In this document: in pieces, positions 51,322-61,250 of the stretch
Numbering within the stretch: position 1 is the stretch's first letter
How the letters are laid out: the number at the start of each line of letters is the position of its first letter
Assembly (NCBI GenBank): GCA_039602395.1
Contig: JBCNJP010000006.1
Span: 65,009,775 to 65,073,774, forward strand
From: Deinandra increscens subsp. villosa
Lineage: Eukaryota > Streptophyta > Magnoliopsida > Asterales > Asteraceae
DNA length: 64,000 nucleotides
Reading direction: 5' to 3'
Translations under genes and position numbers: made by a program
Notes under the pieces: generated by a model
Told to the model about the DNA's origin: nothing
Seen by the model: only the letters and a program-made list of their open reading frames with translations
Database searches by the model: none

Positions 51322-51765
51322 TGTTGATCGAATCCTGAATCGTTACAATAATAAACAGATAATATACATATAAATATTACCTGTTGTCATCTGGTTGAGA
51401 TCAGCAGTAGTCAGGTAGTCCATCCTATGAGTAGCCTTGGTTCCCCTTTAGGGTGTATGCTAATGATGGTGAAATCGTAAAGGGATTTACGATTGAGAGA
51501 GAGGGCAGAGAGAGAGATTACGAATTATTGTGTGGTGATTAGCCTCTAACCTCTCTGATAAGGCCCTATATATATACACCCAAGGGGAAACCCTAGTCTA
51601 TCTAATAAGGGCAATTACGTCCATCAAATAAATGTCAGATAGGGTTAAATAAGTAATTGATTATTTAAGATAAATGATTAAAGGACATAAAAAATTTATA
51701 TATTATATATACATCTATCCGTAAATAAATATATATATATTTAGATATATAAATATCGTCTTACA
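51322..51765 (-). repeat. 5' LTR of the copia-type element (444 bp)
   Basis: TG...CA ends; followed on the plus strand by the AACTT duplication at 51766-51770. Confidence 0.88.
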
Positions 51766-52512
51766 AACTTGTCCACTTGTCAACATCACACTCAACTGTA
51801 AATTTTGTTCTTTTAAGAATTCAAAATTTTCAAATTTAATATATCAACTGTCTAAATCTAAAATTCAACATTACATTTAATTAAAATTAATTAGTTATTA
51901 ATATTAACTTATTAAGTATATATTTACATAAATTATTTATTAACTAAGTTACCAAATTTACATAAATTATTTGAATTTTCTAATATTAAGAGGTGTAACA
52001 CTCAATTTTTAAACTTTTAATAATAGTTACTAATATTTATTTATTAAAAATATTATATAGGAAAATTGGAATAAAATAATCCCAACTTTTGGGTATTGGC
52101 CTACAATAATCCCACTTTTCAATATAACCCACAACGGTCCCAACTTTTCACTCAATTATTTAGAATGGTCCCGCCGTTAAAAAAACTAACACCGTTAGTT
52201 TTTAATCCTATGTGGCGCTCACGTGGTGTTGACTTGTATTTCCTTTTTTTTAATATCGTAATTATCCACCTCACTTAAGATTCTGATCGTTCGTTCCTCT
52301 TCCCCTATACGAACCCTAAATCGCGTTCCACAAACTCCATCCAAGATTCTGACTAATTCGAAGCAGACAACACTCACGACAACTTTAATCATAACCGGTT
52401 AGAAGTATCATATCGGTTAATCAGGAATCGTCGTTCACCAAGAAGCTCCCACGTGGAAAGGAGTCGTTGTTGGACATCTCTTCAATCTATCTCTCCGATC
52501 AAAACCCCCATT

Positions 52513-52812
52513 ATGGCAACTCCGGCCACCGGAGAATTCAACTTAGCCGTAGCACTTTCCGATCCTAATCTCACCACCAACGACTTCAAAACCCCTAATT
52601 CTTCTGCTGAAGACACCTTGATTTTATCTCAATTGCGAAAAATCTCAAATTCTCCCCTTCATACTCCATACGCTCCGGCTCCTTCACTGGTATCTCTAAT
52701 CATTTTTTATCGTCAAATTTTCAATGCATTTGCTACAACTTTGTATTTTTGACAGAGAAAGCGTAGAAATTCGAAGCCGATTAGATTTGAGGTTTCTCGA
52801 ACAGACATGTAG
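52513..52812 (+). CDS. Short spliced gene or gene fragment inside the Helitron, function unknown
   Basis: Exon one 52513-52689 (59 codons) starts MATPATGEFNLAVALSDPN and ends at ACTG/GTATCT. Exon two 52756-52812 begins after GACAG and reads RKRRNSKPIRFEVSRTDM before TAG. The join is in phase, giving 77 residues, with a basic patch after the junction. Downstream, another open segment after CTGCAG at 53224 (LRETEFEDEEQLIWDLNFEF) may be a further exon of the same ancestral gene, if the donor GAG/GTTTCT at 52789 is used. I do not recognise the family. Its place within a Helitron suggests a captured host gene. The upstream segment 52055-52250 (AATAATCCCAACTTTTGGG ...) looks like the end of another DNA element. 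Confidence 0.4.
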
Positions 52813-53983
52813 ACAGAGCATCCACCTTCGTTTTTCCGGTCAGTGAAGCAGTTACCTGGGGAGCGTTTTCCGGTTATCAAACCAGTTACCTCGGGTGTAT
52901 ATCAGACCTTGGTTGGACAGACCTAGTTATCTCGGTCAACAAGTGTCTCCGGCGAGCTTCAGATAACTCAAACGAGTTACTCCGGCGAAGTCACGAACCA
53001 AGTTATGCCGGAAGCTTGCACCGTTGGTTATCTCAGACATAGGTACCCGGTGAGCTTCTTTTCTCTCATAGCATTTACCTGAGCTTTTAGTTGGGAAGTG
53101 TTATTCATCGAAGGGAGAGAGAAAGTGATGTTTAGGGACCAGCTTGTACCTTACTACAGTTCTGACCTCTTTGACAAAATAAAGATAAGATATATCCATC
53201 AAATTTAATCCCCTGATTCTGCAGATTTTTGCGTGAAACAGAGTTCGAAGATGAAGAACAACTCATCTGGGACTTAAATTTCGAATTTACAGAAGTGGTG
53301 TTGGCGGATTTGAGCTGCTATATGTGCTGACGGATTTAGTGATGGCGGTCGGCGGATTTGAGATGGGAACTGTGTACAAAAAGAGGTATGTGAGGGAGAT
53401 AACAAGTTAGGGATTTGGATTTGGAGGGATCTCGGTTTGTAGAAGGAGGGTGAATCTCGATTTGTAAGGGAGAGAACAAGTTAGGGTTTGGATTAGGAAC
53501 GATCCAGGCTTCTTTTAGGAGATAAAACTTGATTTTTTTTAAATTGGTAATAAAAGGGTGGTTGATTTATTCAAATTAAAATATTAAAATTAAAATATTA
53601 AAATGTCAAACACCCTTTTATTTTCTGAAAAATAACTTTTATGAGTTCAATTATCATCTTCAACATTTTTTATTATCATTTAACATTCTCTGAAAATTTA
53701 AGTAATCCTAAATAATAATAATTTTTATAATTGTAATTCTCAATACACTTTAAAGTAAACAATTAAGCAATTTATTTTCCAACTGAGATATACGAAATAC
53801 TCTAATTTACTATATTTTATAAAAATGTACTTTTTACTTAAATACTATAAAATGACTATTGGATATGATCTCACAATTATATCATTCATAATTTTTAAAT
53901 CTCATATTAATTTTTATTTTTTATAGTTATCTAATATTATGAATATTTATTCAACCCGTGTAGTACACGGGTTAATAACCTAG

Positions 53984-54549
53984 TAAATATATATAACAAA
54001 ATATCAGTCTGTTACATGTCTACAAAATAAATGAATATTATTACGAAAAATGAAAAGTCCATATAATTTTTTAATCTATAACTACTTCTCATAAATCAAA
54101 TTATATATCACATTACATTTAATAATGAAATAAAAAGTTACAAGAATCGTTCATAAACTTTCAAATACTTTTATTTACACAACATTTGATGTTCTATTTT
54201 TAGCATTACTTTCAGTGACGGATCCAGAATTTTTCGTCAGTGGGGGTCAAAACAGGGTGAGGTCAGAAAATGTTGGGTCAAAAAGAAAAAAAAAACATGA
54301 ATAGGTGATATCAAACGGGTCGCATCAAAAGGATACACGCGGTCATGATATAAATGGAAACTTATCATAGCTCCAATAACCAAACAGAATTGACCGATAA
54401 TCTAAATTAAACAACGATTATAGTTAAGCTTTTTTATAACTGAAAAATCGTATACGTTCGTACTGAATCGATACATTTATATACTTACAAAAATTAATTT
54501 TTATCAATACACTATTATATATAAAGCTTGCACGTACTTAAATATTATC
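53984..54549. other. Short non-coding spacer
   Basis: AT-rich. CAGTGACGGATCCAGAATTT at about 54215 followed by GGGGGTC is another hAT-like miniature-element end without a visible partner. Confidence 0.3.
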
Positions 54550-55435
54550 TGTTATACCCTGAATTCTCGGCTAATAATCCAGGGGCAGGTATTACCTAGG
54601 AATTGTATGACCCTGGATGTTGACAGGTAATGTTCGATGACCCAGGATGATTAACATCGAACGGGAAGGTTTACCTTTATTTTATTTTACACTTATATAA
54701 TCTAATCCAAGGATTGCCCTTATTTTTACAATGACCCAGCATGTGGATATGACCCTGCATGCTAGGATTTCGTTACTAACGTATCTCGTGCTTTTATCTA
54801 AGAGACAACAGGTTGACAAAGTCGCTCAAACGGTCGAATAAGGAAAGCTGAAGACTCATTTAGCACGTGGTCAAAGTCAGTTGGCTGGAAACTCGGTCAA
54901 CTAACGGAAAGAGACGTTGGAGGGGGGATCCCTGGAATATCGGAAGAACAGTTGAAGACCCCTGGAATATCGGACGAGTCCTTGGAGCTCTCGGAGTATA
55001 AATAGGACCTTTAGTCATTCATTTTCAATTCATTCGAGCTTTACTGATTGTATTCTCGTATTATTCTCTTTGCGAACACATTGTACTCGACATTTTTCAG
55101 TGATCAATAAATTGGTAGCGTGTGTTATCGCTACCCGAGGTTTTTATGCCGGCGGCGCCTTAGAGACATCTAAGGGCTAAGGGCTTTTCCCTAGTCAAAA
55201 TCTCGGTGTTCCTACTTACATTTCTGGTTACATTTGTGTTGATAAAGTTTCTCAACTGATTTCATAAATAAACCTAAGCTTTTACCCAGGATTCTAGTTA
55301 TTTGACCCTGGAATTCTGCTGTTGTCCCAGGATTATTTCAAATTGTTTTCACATCTGAATTCGAGACACCTAACCTCACATTCAAATTTGGTTCAAACTT
55401 TGCTAATTTAACTTAAGTAATTTTTAGCCAAAACA
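54550..55435 (+). repeat. 5' LTR of a Tat-lineage Ty3/gypsy element (886 bp)
   Basis: It starts TGTTATACCC and ends GCCAAAACA, three bases before the PBS. GAGTATAAATAGGACC at 54997-55012 is a good TATA box. TCAGTGATCAATAAATTGG at about 55100 is a likely polyadenylation region, so the U3-R-U5 order is reasonable. No second copy occurs before 64000. The left flanking bases are TTATC. Confidence 0.7.
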
Positions 55436-55438
55436 ATT

Positions 55439-55456
55439 TGGCGCCCACCGTGGGGC
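55439..55456 (+). other. Primer binding site, tRNA-Lys type
   Basis: TGGCGCCCACCGTGGGGC differs at one position from the complement of the tRNA-Lys 3' end (TGGCGCCCAACGTGGGGC). Confidence 0.7.
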
Positions 55457-55530
55457 AATTGGTGTCAATTTTTTGTCAAACTCTTTTCAGATTTGTCCTA
55501 AACTTGATTTTTGCCAGAATCTATCAAAAG

Positions 55531-57249
55531 ATGTCAACACAAATGAACACCTCGAATGTCTCGGTTTCTGCTGTGACTGCTTCAACAACTGGAGTTAACC
55601 AACCAGGTCCAAGGACCAGTATTTCGACAAGTGGAGCCACTTCATCGGCTCCAGGGTTTAATGCTTCAACCTCAGCTACGCGCAGTGACGGACCTGTGGT
55701 CAACCATGAAGTGATCGAAACTGAAAACATCCAAGAAGACCCTGTCCTAATATCTGATACTGATATCTTAGCCACTTTCGGTAGGTTGGAGCGCCACATG
55801 GAGCTCCAACAGAAGGTGAACAAGGAATTCATGGCTCAATTGACCAGCTTGAGATCAGAGTTACCCAGAGCCACGACGGCTCAGCCGTCGCCGCTCGATC
55901 CCAAAATTCTGAATTTCGATACCCCTGGAACTAATTCCAGGGTACATGAAGCCGGCGCACCACTGAACTGGAGATCAACGTCCTTTCCTGCTCAAATGGC
56001 TCATGCAGATTTGTCCAGAATGACTACCATCAGAGAGCCGATCACTAATCCTGGGACAAGCATACCCCAGGATGTTAGTAACACTCCTCAACCTTTCACC
56101 CATTATGCTAATACTAACAATTCTGTGCAGGATTCAGGAATAAGCCCATCTGTGGAACGAGAAATCCAAAAGCTCAAGCAATTGATCTCGAGTGTGCCAG
56201 GAGTTGTGCAACCAATTCCTGAGGTTGGGCCCTCAAGCCATAGGATGTCCAGATTTGCTCCACCAATCTGTGACGTAGAGATTCCCAAGAGGTTCCAAAC
56301 ACCCAGTATGAAGCTTTACGACGGCACCACAGACCCAGAAGAGCATGTGGCGCAATACCGCGAAAGAATGGAGATTATTCACATGCCACTTGAAATTAAG
56401 GAGGCCTGCCTATGTAAGGGGTTTGGGTCCACCTTAACGGGGGCAGCTCTCAAATGGCTCCTAAACATTCCTCCCTATTCTATTGCTTCATTTTCACAAC
56501 TATTTAATTTATTTAACAGTCAATTTTCTTGCAGTCGTAGTTTTGAAAAACTAACAAGTGATCTGTATAGGGTAACCCAGAATGCAGGTGAAACCTTAAG
56601 GAACTACGTCAGCAGATTCAGCAGAGAAGCTCTGGAAATCCCGAACATGGATATGGCAACTGCAGTTCAAGCCTTTAAAATGGGGCTAAACAAGGACTCA
56701 TTGTTTTACGAGGATCTAGTCATGAACCCATGTCATAAGATGGATGAAGTTCGTCACAGGGCTCTCCGCTTCATTAGACTGGAGGAGGATAGGAAAATCC
56801 TGGGAAAGAATGAGTCCTCCCCAGGATTCAACGGTTCCAACAGAAAGTCAGAATCCACACATCCTAGGTCACAAAGATCAAAGCCTTACTCAAGGCCTGA
56901 TGAGCGCCGAGTAAACAATGTGGAACAGGATGAGGACGATGAAGAATATCCTTCTTTTAATGACTATTGCTTTACTACTGATGTTTCTGGTGTGATGTAT
57001 GCTATGCAGGATCTCGGCGACAAGGCAAGATGGCCCAGAAAGAGCGATAAACCCTCTACGTGGAAGGACAAGTCCAAATGGTGTGCCTACCACGAAGACT
57101 TTGGTCATCAAACTGAAGATTGCATGGCCCTGCGAAGAGAGATCAGCTATCTACTCAGCAAAGGCTATCTAAAGGAACTATTGGGAAAGAAGAAGGACAA
57201 ATCCAGGGAACATAATCCAAAATCCAGGGACAATGATGCAAGGTCCTAG
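55531..57249 (+). CDS. gag: Gag of the Tat-type element
   Basis: Structural protein that packages element RNA into virus-like particles. I take the ATG at 55531 (MSTQMNTSNVS); an earlier TTG-initiated reading would run through the PBS. The first half is Ser/Thr/Pro-rich. The retrotransposon gag domain follows (TGAALKWLLNIPPYSIASFS, ETLRNYVSRFSREALEIPN, about 56440-56790), then a charged linker, and near 57078 a zinc-knuckle-like CAYHEDFGHQTEDC (Cys, His, His, Cys). It ends at TAG 57247-57249 after NDARS, 572 residues. The next open region continues in the same frame, so protease and pol may be made by readthrough, or the stop is a mutation. Confidence 0.85.
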   Translation: MSTQMNTSNVSVSAVTASTTGVNQPGPRTSISTSGATSSAPGFNASTSATRSDGPVVNHEVIETENIQEDPVLISDTDILATFGRLERHMELQQKVNKEFMAQLTSLRSELPRATTAQPSPLDPKILNFDTPGTNSRVHEAGAPLNWRSTSFPAQMAHADLSRMTTIREPITNPGTSIPQDVSNTPQPFTHYANTNNSVQDSGISPSVEREIQKLKQLISSVPGVVQPIPEVGPSSHRMSRFAPPICDVEIPKRFQTPSMKLYDGTTDPEEHVAQYRERMEIIHMPLEIKEACLCKGFGSTLTGAALKWLLNIPPYSIASFSQLFNLFNSQFSCSRSFEKLTSDLYRVTQNAGETLRNYVSRFSREALEIPNMDMATAVQAFKMGLNKDSLFYEDLVMNPCHKMDEVRHRALRFIRLEEDRKILGKNESSPGFNGSNRKSESTHPRSQRSKPYSRPDERRVNNVEQDEDDEEYPSFNDYCFTTDVSGVMYAMQDLGDKARWPRKSDKPSTWKDKSKWCAYHEDFGHQTEDCMALRREISYLLSKGYLKELLGKKKDKSREHNPKSRDNDARS

Positions 57250-57933
57250 GATTATAGACGTTCCGACGACCATCCCGAAAGAGCATCATCACCACCCCCG
57301 GATGCTAAGGTAGTTCATTTCATTTCTGGTGGTTCTGATATCTGTGGTACTTCTTATTCTGCAGCAAAGAGACACGCCAAGGAATCAAAATCAGACAGGG
57401 ACCAAAGACCCAGGAAGAGCTCTGTTCAGCCAGATCTCAAAGAAATTACATTTGGAGAAGATGATAGACACAACATCATAGACCCTCATCACGATGGGCT
57501 AGTGATAACTCTTCATATTGCCAACATCGTCGTGAAAAGGATTCTGATTGATGGAGGAAGCTCAGTAAACATAATCCAATTAGAAGCCTTGAACAAGATG
57601 GGAATCCCGCACACAGAGATCATCTCGAAATCCACGGTACTTGTGGGTTTCAGTGGTGAAACGAAGAACACTCTGGGAGAAGTAAAGCTTCCAGTCTATG
57701 TAGAGGGACTCAATTCGGTCCAGCGCTTCTGTGTGATGGACGCACCATCAGGATACAATGTAATCCTGGGTAGACCCTGGATTCACGACAACAGGGTTGT
57801 ACCCTCAACATATCATCAATGTGTGAAGATACCGACACCTTGGGGTGTGATCACAATCAACAGCGATCAGCAAGAAGCTAAGGAATGTTACACCACGGCG
57901 ATGAAGATATCATCTAAACCAAGGCAAGCATAG
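57250..57933 (+). CDS. Aspartic protease region of the Tat-type element
   Basis: Same frame as gag, between two TAG codons. The active-site motif ILIDGGSSVNI is at about 57541-57573, the flap-side VGFSGE near 57645 and ILGRPWIH near 57764. In the family this protease cuts the Gag-Pol polyprotein and works as a dimer. The motif DGGSS rather than DTGSS is common in plant Tat elements. It has no start of its own near the beginning, which fits its being part of a longer polyprotein. It ends at TAG 57931-57933. Confidence 0.8.
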   Translation, partial: DYRRSDDHPERASSPPPDAKVVHFISGGSDICGTSYSAAKRHAKESKSDRDQRPRKSSVQPDLKEITFGEDDRHNIIDPHHDGLVITLHIANIVVKRILIDGGSSVNIIQLEALNKMGIPHTEIISKSTVLVGFSGETKNTLGEVKLPVYVEGLNSVQRFCVMDAPSGYNVILGRPWIHDNRVVPSTYHQCVKIPTPWGVITINSDQQEAKECYTTAMKISSKPRQA

Positions 57934-58731
57934 CAATTAAAGAAGAAGGCCCGGGAAACCTTGGAAGCAAGGGAACAGGACGTCAAAGCTATTGAACTAG
58001 ATCCCTCAAATCCAGGAAAAAGGGTCTATATTGGGACGAATATTCCAGGGCCGATAGAAGAGCAACTAGTGAATCTACTCAGGACCAGAATGTCAACCTT
58101 CGCCTGGTCTCATGGCGATATGACAGGTATTTCCAAATCTATTATTACACATAAACTTGGAATTGATAATTCTTTCAGGCCAATACATCAAAAGAGAAGA
58201 AAGTTCGCGCCAGAGAAGAACATCATAATCCAAGAGGAAGTGGACAGATTACTGAAAGTAGGGATGATCAGAGAGGTCAAGTTTCCCAGGTGGTTAGCCA
58301 ACGTGGTAGTAGTGGGAAAAAAGAATGGTAAATGGAGGGTATGCGTGGATTACACAGATCTGAACCGTGCATGCCCAAAGGATCCATTCCCCTTACCTCA
58401 CATAGATTCCATGGTCGATGCAACGGCAGGCCATGAAATGTTAACCTTCATGGATGCAACTTCAGGATTTCAGCAAATTCAGATGGAACCCCAGGATCAA
58501 GAAGATACAGCATTCATAACACCAACAGGTATATATTGTTACATAGTTATGCCTTTTGGACTGAAAAATGCAGGGGCAACATACCAAAGATTGGTCAACA
58601 TAATGTTCAAGGAAAAGCTGGGGGACACGATGGAGGTATATATCGACGATATGGTGGTCAAATCCAGGGTCATAGTGACCATGTCCAGGATGTCAAGGAT
58701 TCCTTTGATATCTTGGATAAATACAACATGA
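57934..58731 (+). pseudogene. Reverse transcriptase region of the Tat-type element, ends in a frameshift
   Basis: It continues in the gag-protease frame after the second TAG. RT landmarks appear in order: DRLLKVGMIREVKFPRWLAN, GKWRVCVDYTDLNRACPKDP, FPLPHIDSMVDATAG, MDATSGFQQIQM, VMPFGLKNAGATYQRL and the catalytic YIDDMVVKS (about 58639). Right after VVKS a missing base at about 58666-58670 moves the rest of RT into the next frame, and this frame stops at 58731. The catalytic Asp residues are all present. It copies element RNA into DNA when intact. Confidence 0.85.
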
Positions 58732-61250
58732 AGCTGAATCCAGAAAAATGCCACTTTGGAGTCGGAGCAGGTAAATTCCTGGGATACATGGTGACCAAAA
58801 GAGGAATAGAGGCAAGTCCAGAACAGATCAGGGCAATTGCCAACCTGAAATCGCCAACCAGCACCAAGGAAGTTCAAAGACTTACAGGTAGAATCGCTGC
58901 TCTTAACAGATTTATATCAAAATCTTCGGAAAGATGCAGGGAATTTTATAATATCCTGAGGAAAAACAAGAAATTCGAATGGAAGGAGCAACACGAGAAA
59001 GCTTTCCAGGATTTGAAGGCATATTTATCCACGGCACCCTTGTTAATGAAGCCTAATCCAGGGGAACCCCTGTCCCTGTACTTGGCAGTGTCCAGAAATA
59101 CGGTAAGTGCAGTCCTAACCAAAGACGCAGAAGGTCAGCAACACCCTATATATTATGTAAGTAAGAGTTTACTTGATGCTGAATCCAGGTACTCACACCT
59201 TGAAAAACTTATATTAGCCCTATGTATGGCATCTACTAAACTCAGACATTATTTCGAAACTCATACAATTCATGTTAGAACTAACTACCCTATAAAGTCT
59301 GTTTTGCGAAAACCAGAAATGTCAGGTCGAATGGCTAAGTGGTCGGTGAAGCTCAGTGCATATGATCTGATCTACGAGGCCAGAATAGCTATAAAATCTC
59401 AGGCTCTAGCTGATTTTGTGGCTGATTTCAGTACCGACATACAACAAGAAGCAGACCATGAATTGCAGCAGCTTCAACAAGAGGAAAATTCAGGGTGCTG
59501 GACCTTGTTCACTGATGGAGCATCAAATATCAGGGGGACAGGCCTTGGAATAGTACTGAAATCGCCACAGGGGGACATGATACCCCAGGCTGTTAGATGT
59601 GGATTTCAAGCAACTAACAATGAAGCCGAGTATGAGGCCCTAATTGCTGGGTTACACCTAGCATTACACCTGGGAATTCAACACATTCAGGTATATGTAG
59701 ACTCTCTTCTTTTAGCTAACCATTTTAATGGCTCTTATGCAGCTAAGGGAGGGAAATTAGTCAAGTACTTGGAAGTGGTAAAACGAATGTCCCAGGATTT
59801 TCAAAATTTTAACATTCAACAAGTACCAAGGGAAGAGAATGCTGAAGCAGACGCACTAGCAAACTTAGGTTCAGCATTCAAAACGCTTGAAGATACTCAT
59901 ATTCCTATTATTCACATACTAACACCGGCCATAGACCAAGGTATGGATTCCCAGGATTTTGACACACTAGGTGAGACCCTGGTATCCAGTACCCAGGATT
60001 CTACTAAGGAATCCTGGACTAGGCCGATTATTCAATATTTGCAGGATGGTACTATACCAGAAACTGAGAAAGAAGCCCGTGCATTCAGGATAAGAGTAGC
60101 CAGGTATGTAATTATAAAAAATATACTATATAAAAAATCTTTTGCAGGTACGTATTTGAGATGTTTGGAGAAGGATGAAGCCCAGGAAGTGCTCAGAGAC
60201 ATCCATGAGGGTGATTGCGGAAACCATACAGGGGGCAGGTCCCTGATGTCCAAGATCCTAAGAACGGGGTATTATTGGCCAACAATAAGAAAAGATGCCC
60301 TGGATTTCTCTCAGAAATGTGACGCATGTCAAAGACACGCCAATGTGCCTCACCAGCCTGCAGAGCCTCTATATCCAATTCCAGCATCTTGGCCCTTCAT
60401 GAAATGGGGGATGGACATCGTTGGTAAGCTACCCAAAGCCCCTGGAGGAAAGGTATTCATGTTAGCAATGACAGATTACTTCTCGAAATGGATTGAAGCC
60501 GAAGCATACGTTCAAGTCAGGGAAAAAGAGGTTATATCCTTCATTAAAAGAAACATATTGACAAGGTTTGGAGTGCCATCTGAGATTGTCTGTGATAATG
60601 GCTCTCAATTTATTGGAGGTAGGACCACAGGATTCTGTGAATCCTGGGGCATCAAGATGATAACATCAACTCCAGTACATCCTCAAGCCAATGGCCAAGC
60701 TGAGTCAAGCAACAAGATCATCATAAACAACCTGAAGAAGAGACTGAAGGAGAAGAAGGGAAGATGGGCAGAGGAATTACCCTTAGCATTATGGGCAGAT
60801 AGGACTACCTCCAAGAATGCCACGGGTCAAACCCCATATTCCCTGGTATTCGGCACAGAAGCAGTCATCCCGACGGAAATGGTGATCCCAACATTCAGGG
60901 TCAATGGTCAGACCCAGGATTTGAATGACCAGTCCCTGATTAAAGACTTAGATACCCTGGATGAGATGAGAGATCAGGCGGCTTGGAGAATGGCAGCATA
61001 TCAGCAAAGAATTTCGAAGACCTATAACAAGCATGTAAGGATCAGAAGATTCAAGGTAGGAGACCTGGTCCTAAGAAAGGCGTTTCAGAACACAACAAAT
61101 CCAGGAGACGGGAAATTAGCCCCTAAGTGGGAAGGTCCTTATTTGATTGATTCCGAAGCTGGTAAGGGGGCATATTGGCTGGCTAGTATGGAAGGAGACC
61201 TATTGCCAAGACCTTGGAATGCGATACATCTCAAAGCATATTTCATGTAA
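58668..61250 (+). CDS. RT end, RNase H, second (archaeal-like) RNase H and integrase of the Tat-type element
   Basis: The frame takes up exactly where the RT frame breaks (HSDHVQDVKDSFDIL), then LNPEKCHFGVGAGKFLGYMV. A degenerate gypsy RNase H follows (LYLAVSRNTVSAVL, where the usual DAS is lost). Next is a second RNase H with its acidic residues: FTDGASNIRGTGLG, TNNEAEYEALIAGL, VYVDSLLLANHF, PREENAEADALANL (about 59500-59865). That dual arrangement marks the Tat lineage. The integrase has the HHCC finger (HEGDCGNHTGG ... CDACQRH) and D-D-35-E (GMDIVG, CDNGSQF, QAESSNK). It ends HLKAYFM at TAA 61248-61250. Apart from the upstream breaks this part is intact. Confidence 0.9.
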   Translation, partial: GHSDHVQDVKDSFDILDKYNMKLNPEKCHFGVGAGKFLGYMVTKRGIEASPEQIRAIANLKSPTSTKEVQRLTGRIAALNRFISKSSERCREFYNILRKNKKFEWKEQHEKAFQDLKAYLSTAPLLMKPNPGEPLSLYLAVSRNTVSAVLTKDAEGQQHPIYYVSKSLLDAESRYSHLEKLILALCMASTKLRHYFETHTIHVRTNYPIKSVLRKPEMSGRMAKWSVKLSAYDLIYEARIAIKSQALADFVADFSTDIQQEADHELQQLQQEENSGCWTLFTDGASNIRGTGLGIVLKSPQGDMIPQAVRCGFQATNNEAEYEALIAGLHLALHLGIQHIQVYVDSLLLANHFNGSYAAKGGKLVKYLEVVKRMSQDFQNFNIQQVPREENAEADALANLGSAFKTLEDTHIPIIHILTPAIDQGMDSQDFDTLGETLVSSTQDSTKESWTRPIIQYLQDGTIPETEKEARAFRIRVARYVIIKNILYKKSFAGTYLRCLEKDEAQEVLRDIHEGDCGNHTGGRSLMSKILRTGYYWPTIRKDALDFSQKCDACQRHANVPHQPAEPLYPIPASWPFMKWGMDIVGKLPKAPGGKVFMLAMTDYFSKWIEAEAYVQVREKEVISFIKRNILTRFGVPSEIVCDNGSQFIGGRTTGFCESWGIKMITSTPVHPQANGQAESSNKIIINNLKKRLKEKKGRWAEELPLALWADRTTSKNATGQTPYSLVFGTEAVIPTEMVIPTFRVNGQTQDLNDQSLIKDLDTLDEMRDQAAWRMAAYQQRISKTYNKHVRIRRFKVGDLVLRKAFQNTTNPGDGKLAPKWEGPYLIDSEAGKGAYWLASMEGDLLPRPWNAIHLKAYFM

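Larger units (their letters stand above)
45336..51765 (-). mobile_element. Ty1/copia-type LTR retrotransposon, minus strand, decayed or non-autonomous, 6430 bp
   Basis: Two LTRs, a PBS for initiator tRNA-Met, a polypurine tract and a perfect 5-bp duplication define it. On the minus strand the order is 5' LTR (51322-51765), PBS, repeat-rich leader (about 51100-49900), interior, PPT, 3' LTR (45336-45784). The interior has only weak copia traces: SWKSHKK near 46440 and DMLKDPITKGLSS near 46165-46195, the kind of tail that ends copia RNase H. Frames 47515-47712 and 47712-47915 are short and unrecognised. No integrase or RT core can be read. LTRs differ by about nine substitutions and two short indels in about 445 bp. 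Confidence 0.85.
45264..53983 (+). mobile_element. Helitron of about 2.3 kb, split by a copia-type element
   Basis: The 5' end TC at 45264 follows A. The 3' end has a perfect 9-bp stem (AACCCGTGT 53953-53961, ACACGGGTT 53965-53973) with loop AGT, then AATAAC, CTAG (53980-53983) and T. Removing the insertion at 45336-51765 plus one target copy rejoins sequence that parallels the 404-bp Helitron across the junction (TGTCAACATCACACTCAACT here, TGTCAAACTCACATTGAATT there). Length without the insertion is about 2285 bp. No Rep/helicase is encoded. It carries a spliced gene fragment at 52513-52812. Confidence 0.75.

Noticed and set aside
55438..55530. Gag start at the TTG of 55438
   Set aside because: It would begin on the primer binding site; the ATG at 55531 is a normal start.
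58539..58877. Minus-strand frame of 112 codons inside pol
   Set aside because: Shadow of the RT/RNase H coding sequence, no domain of its own.
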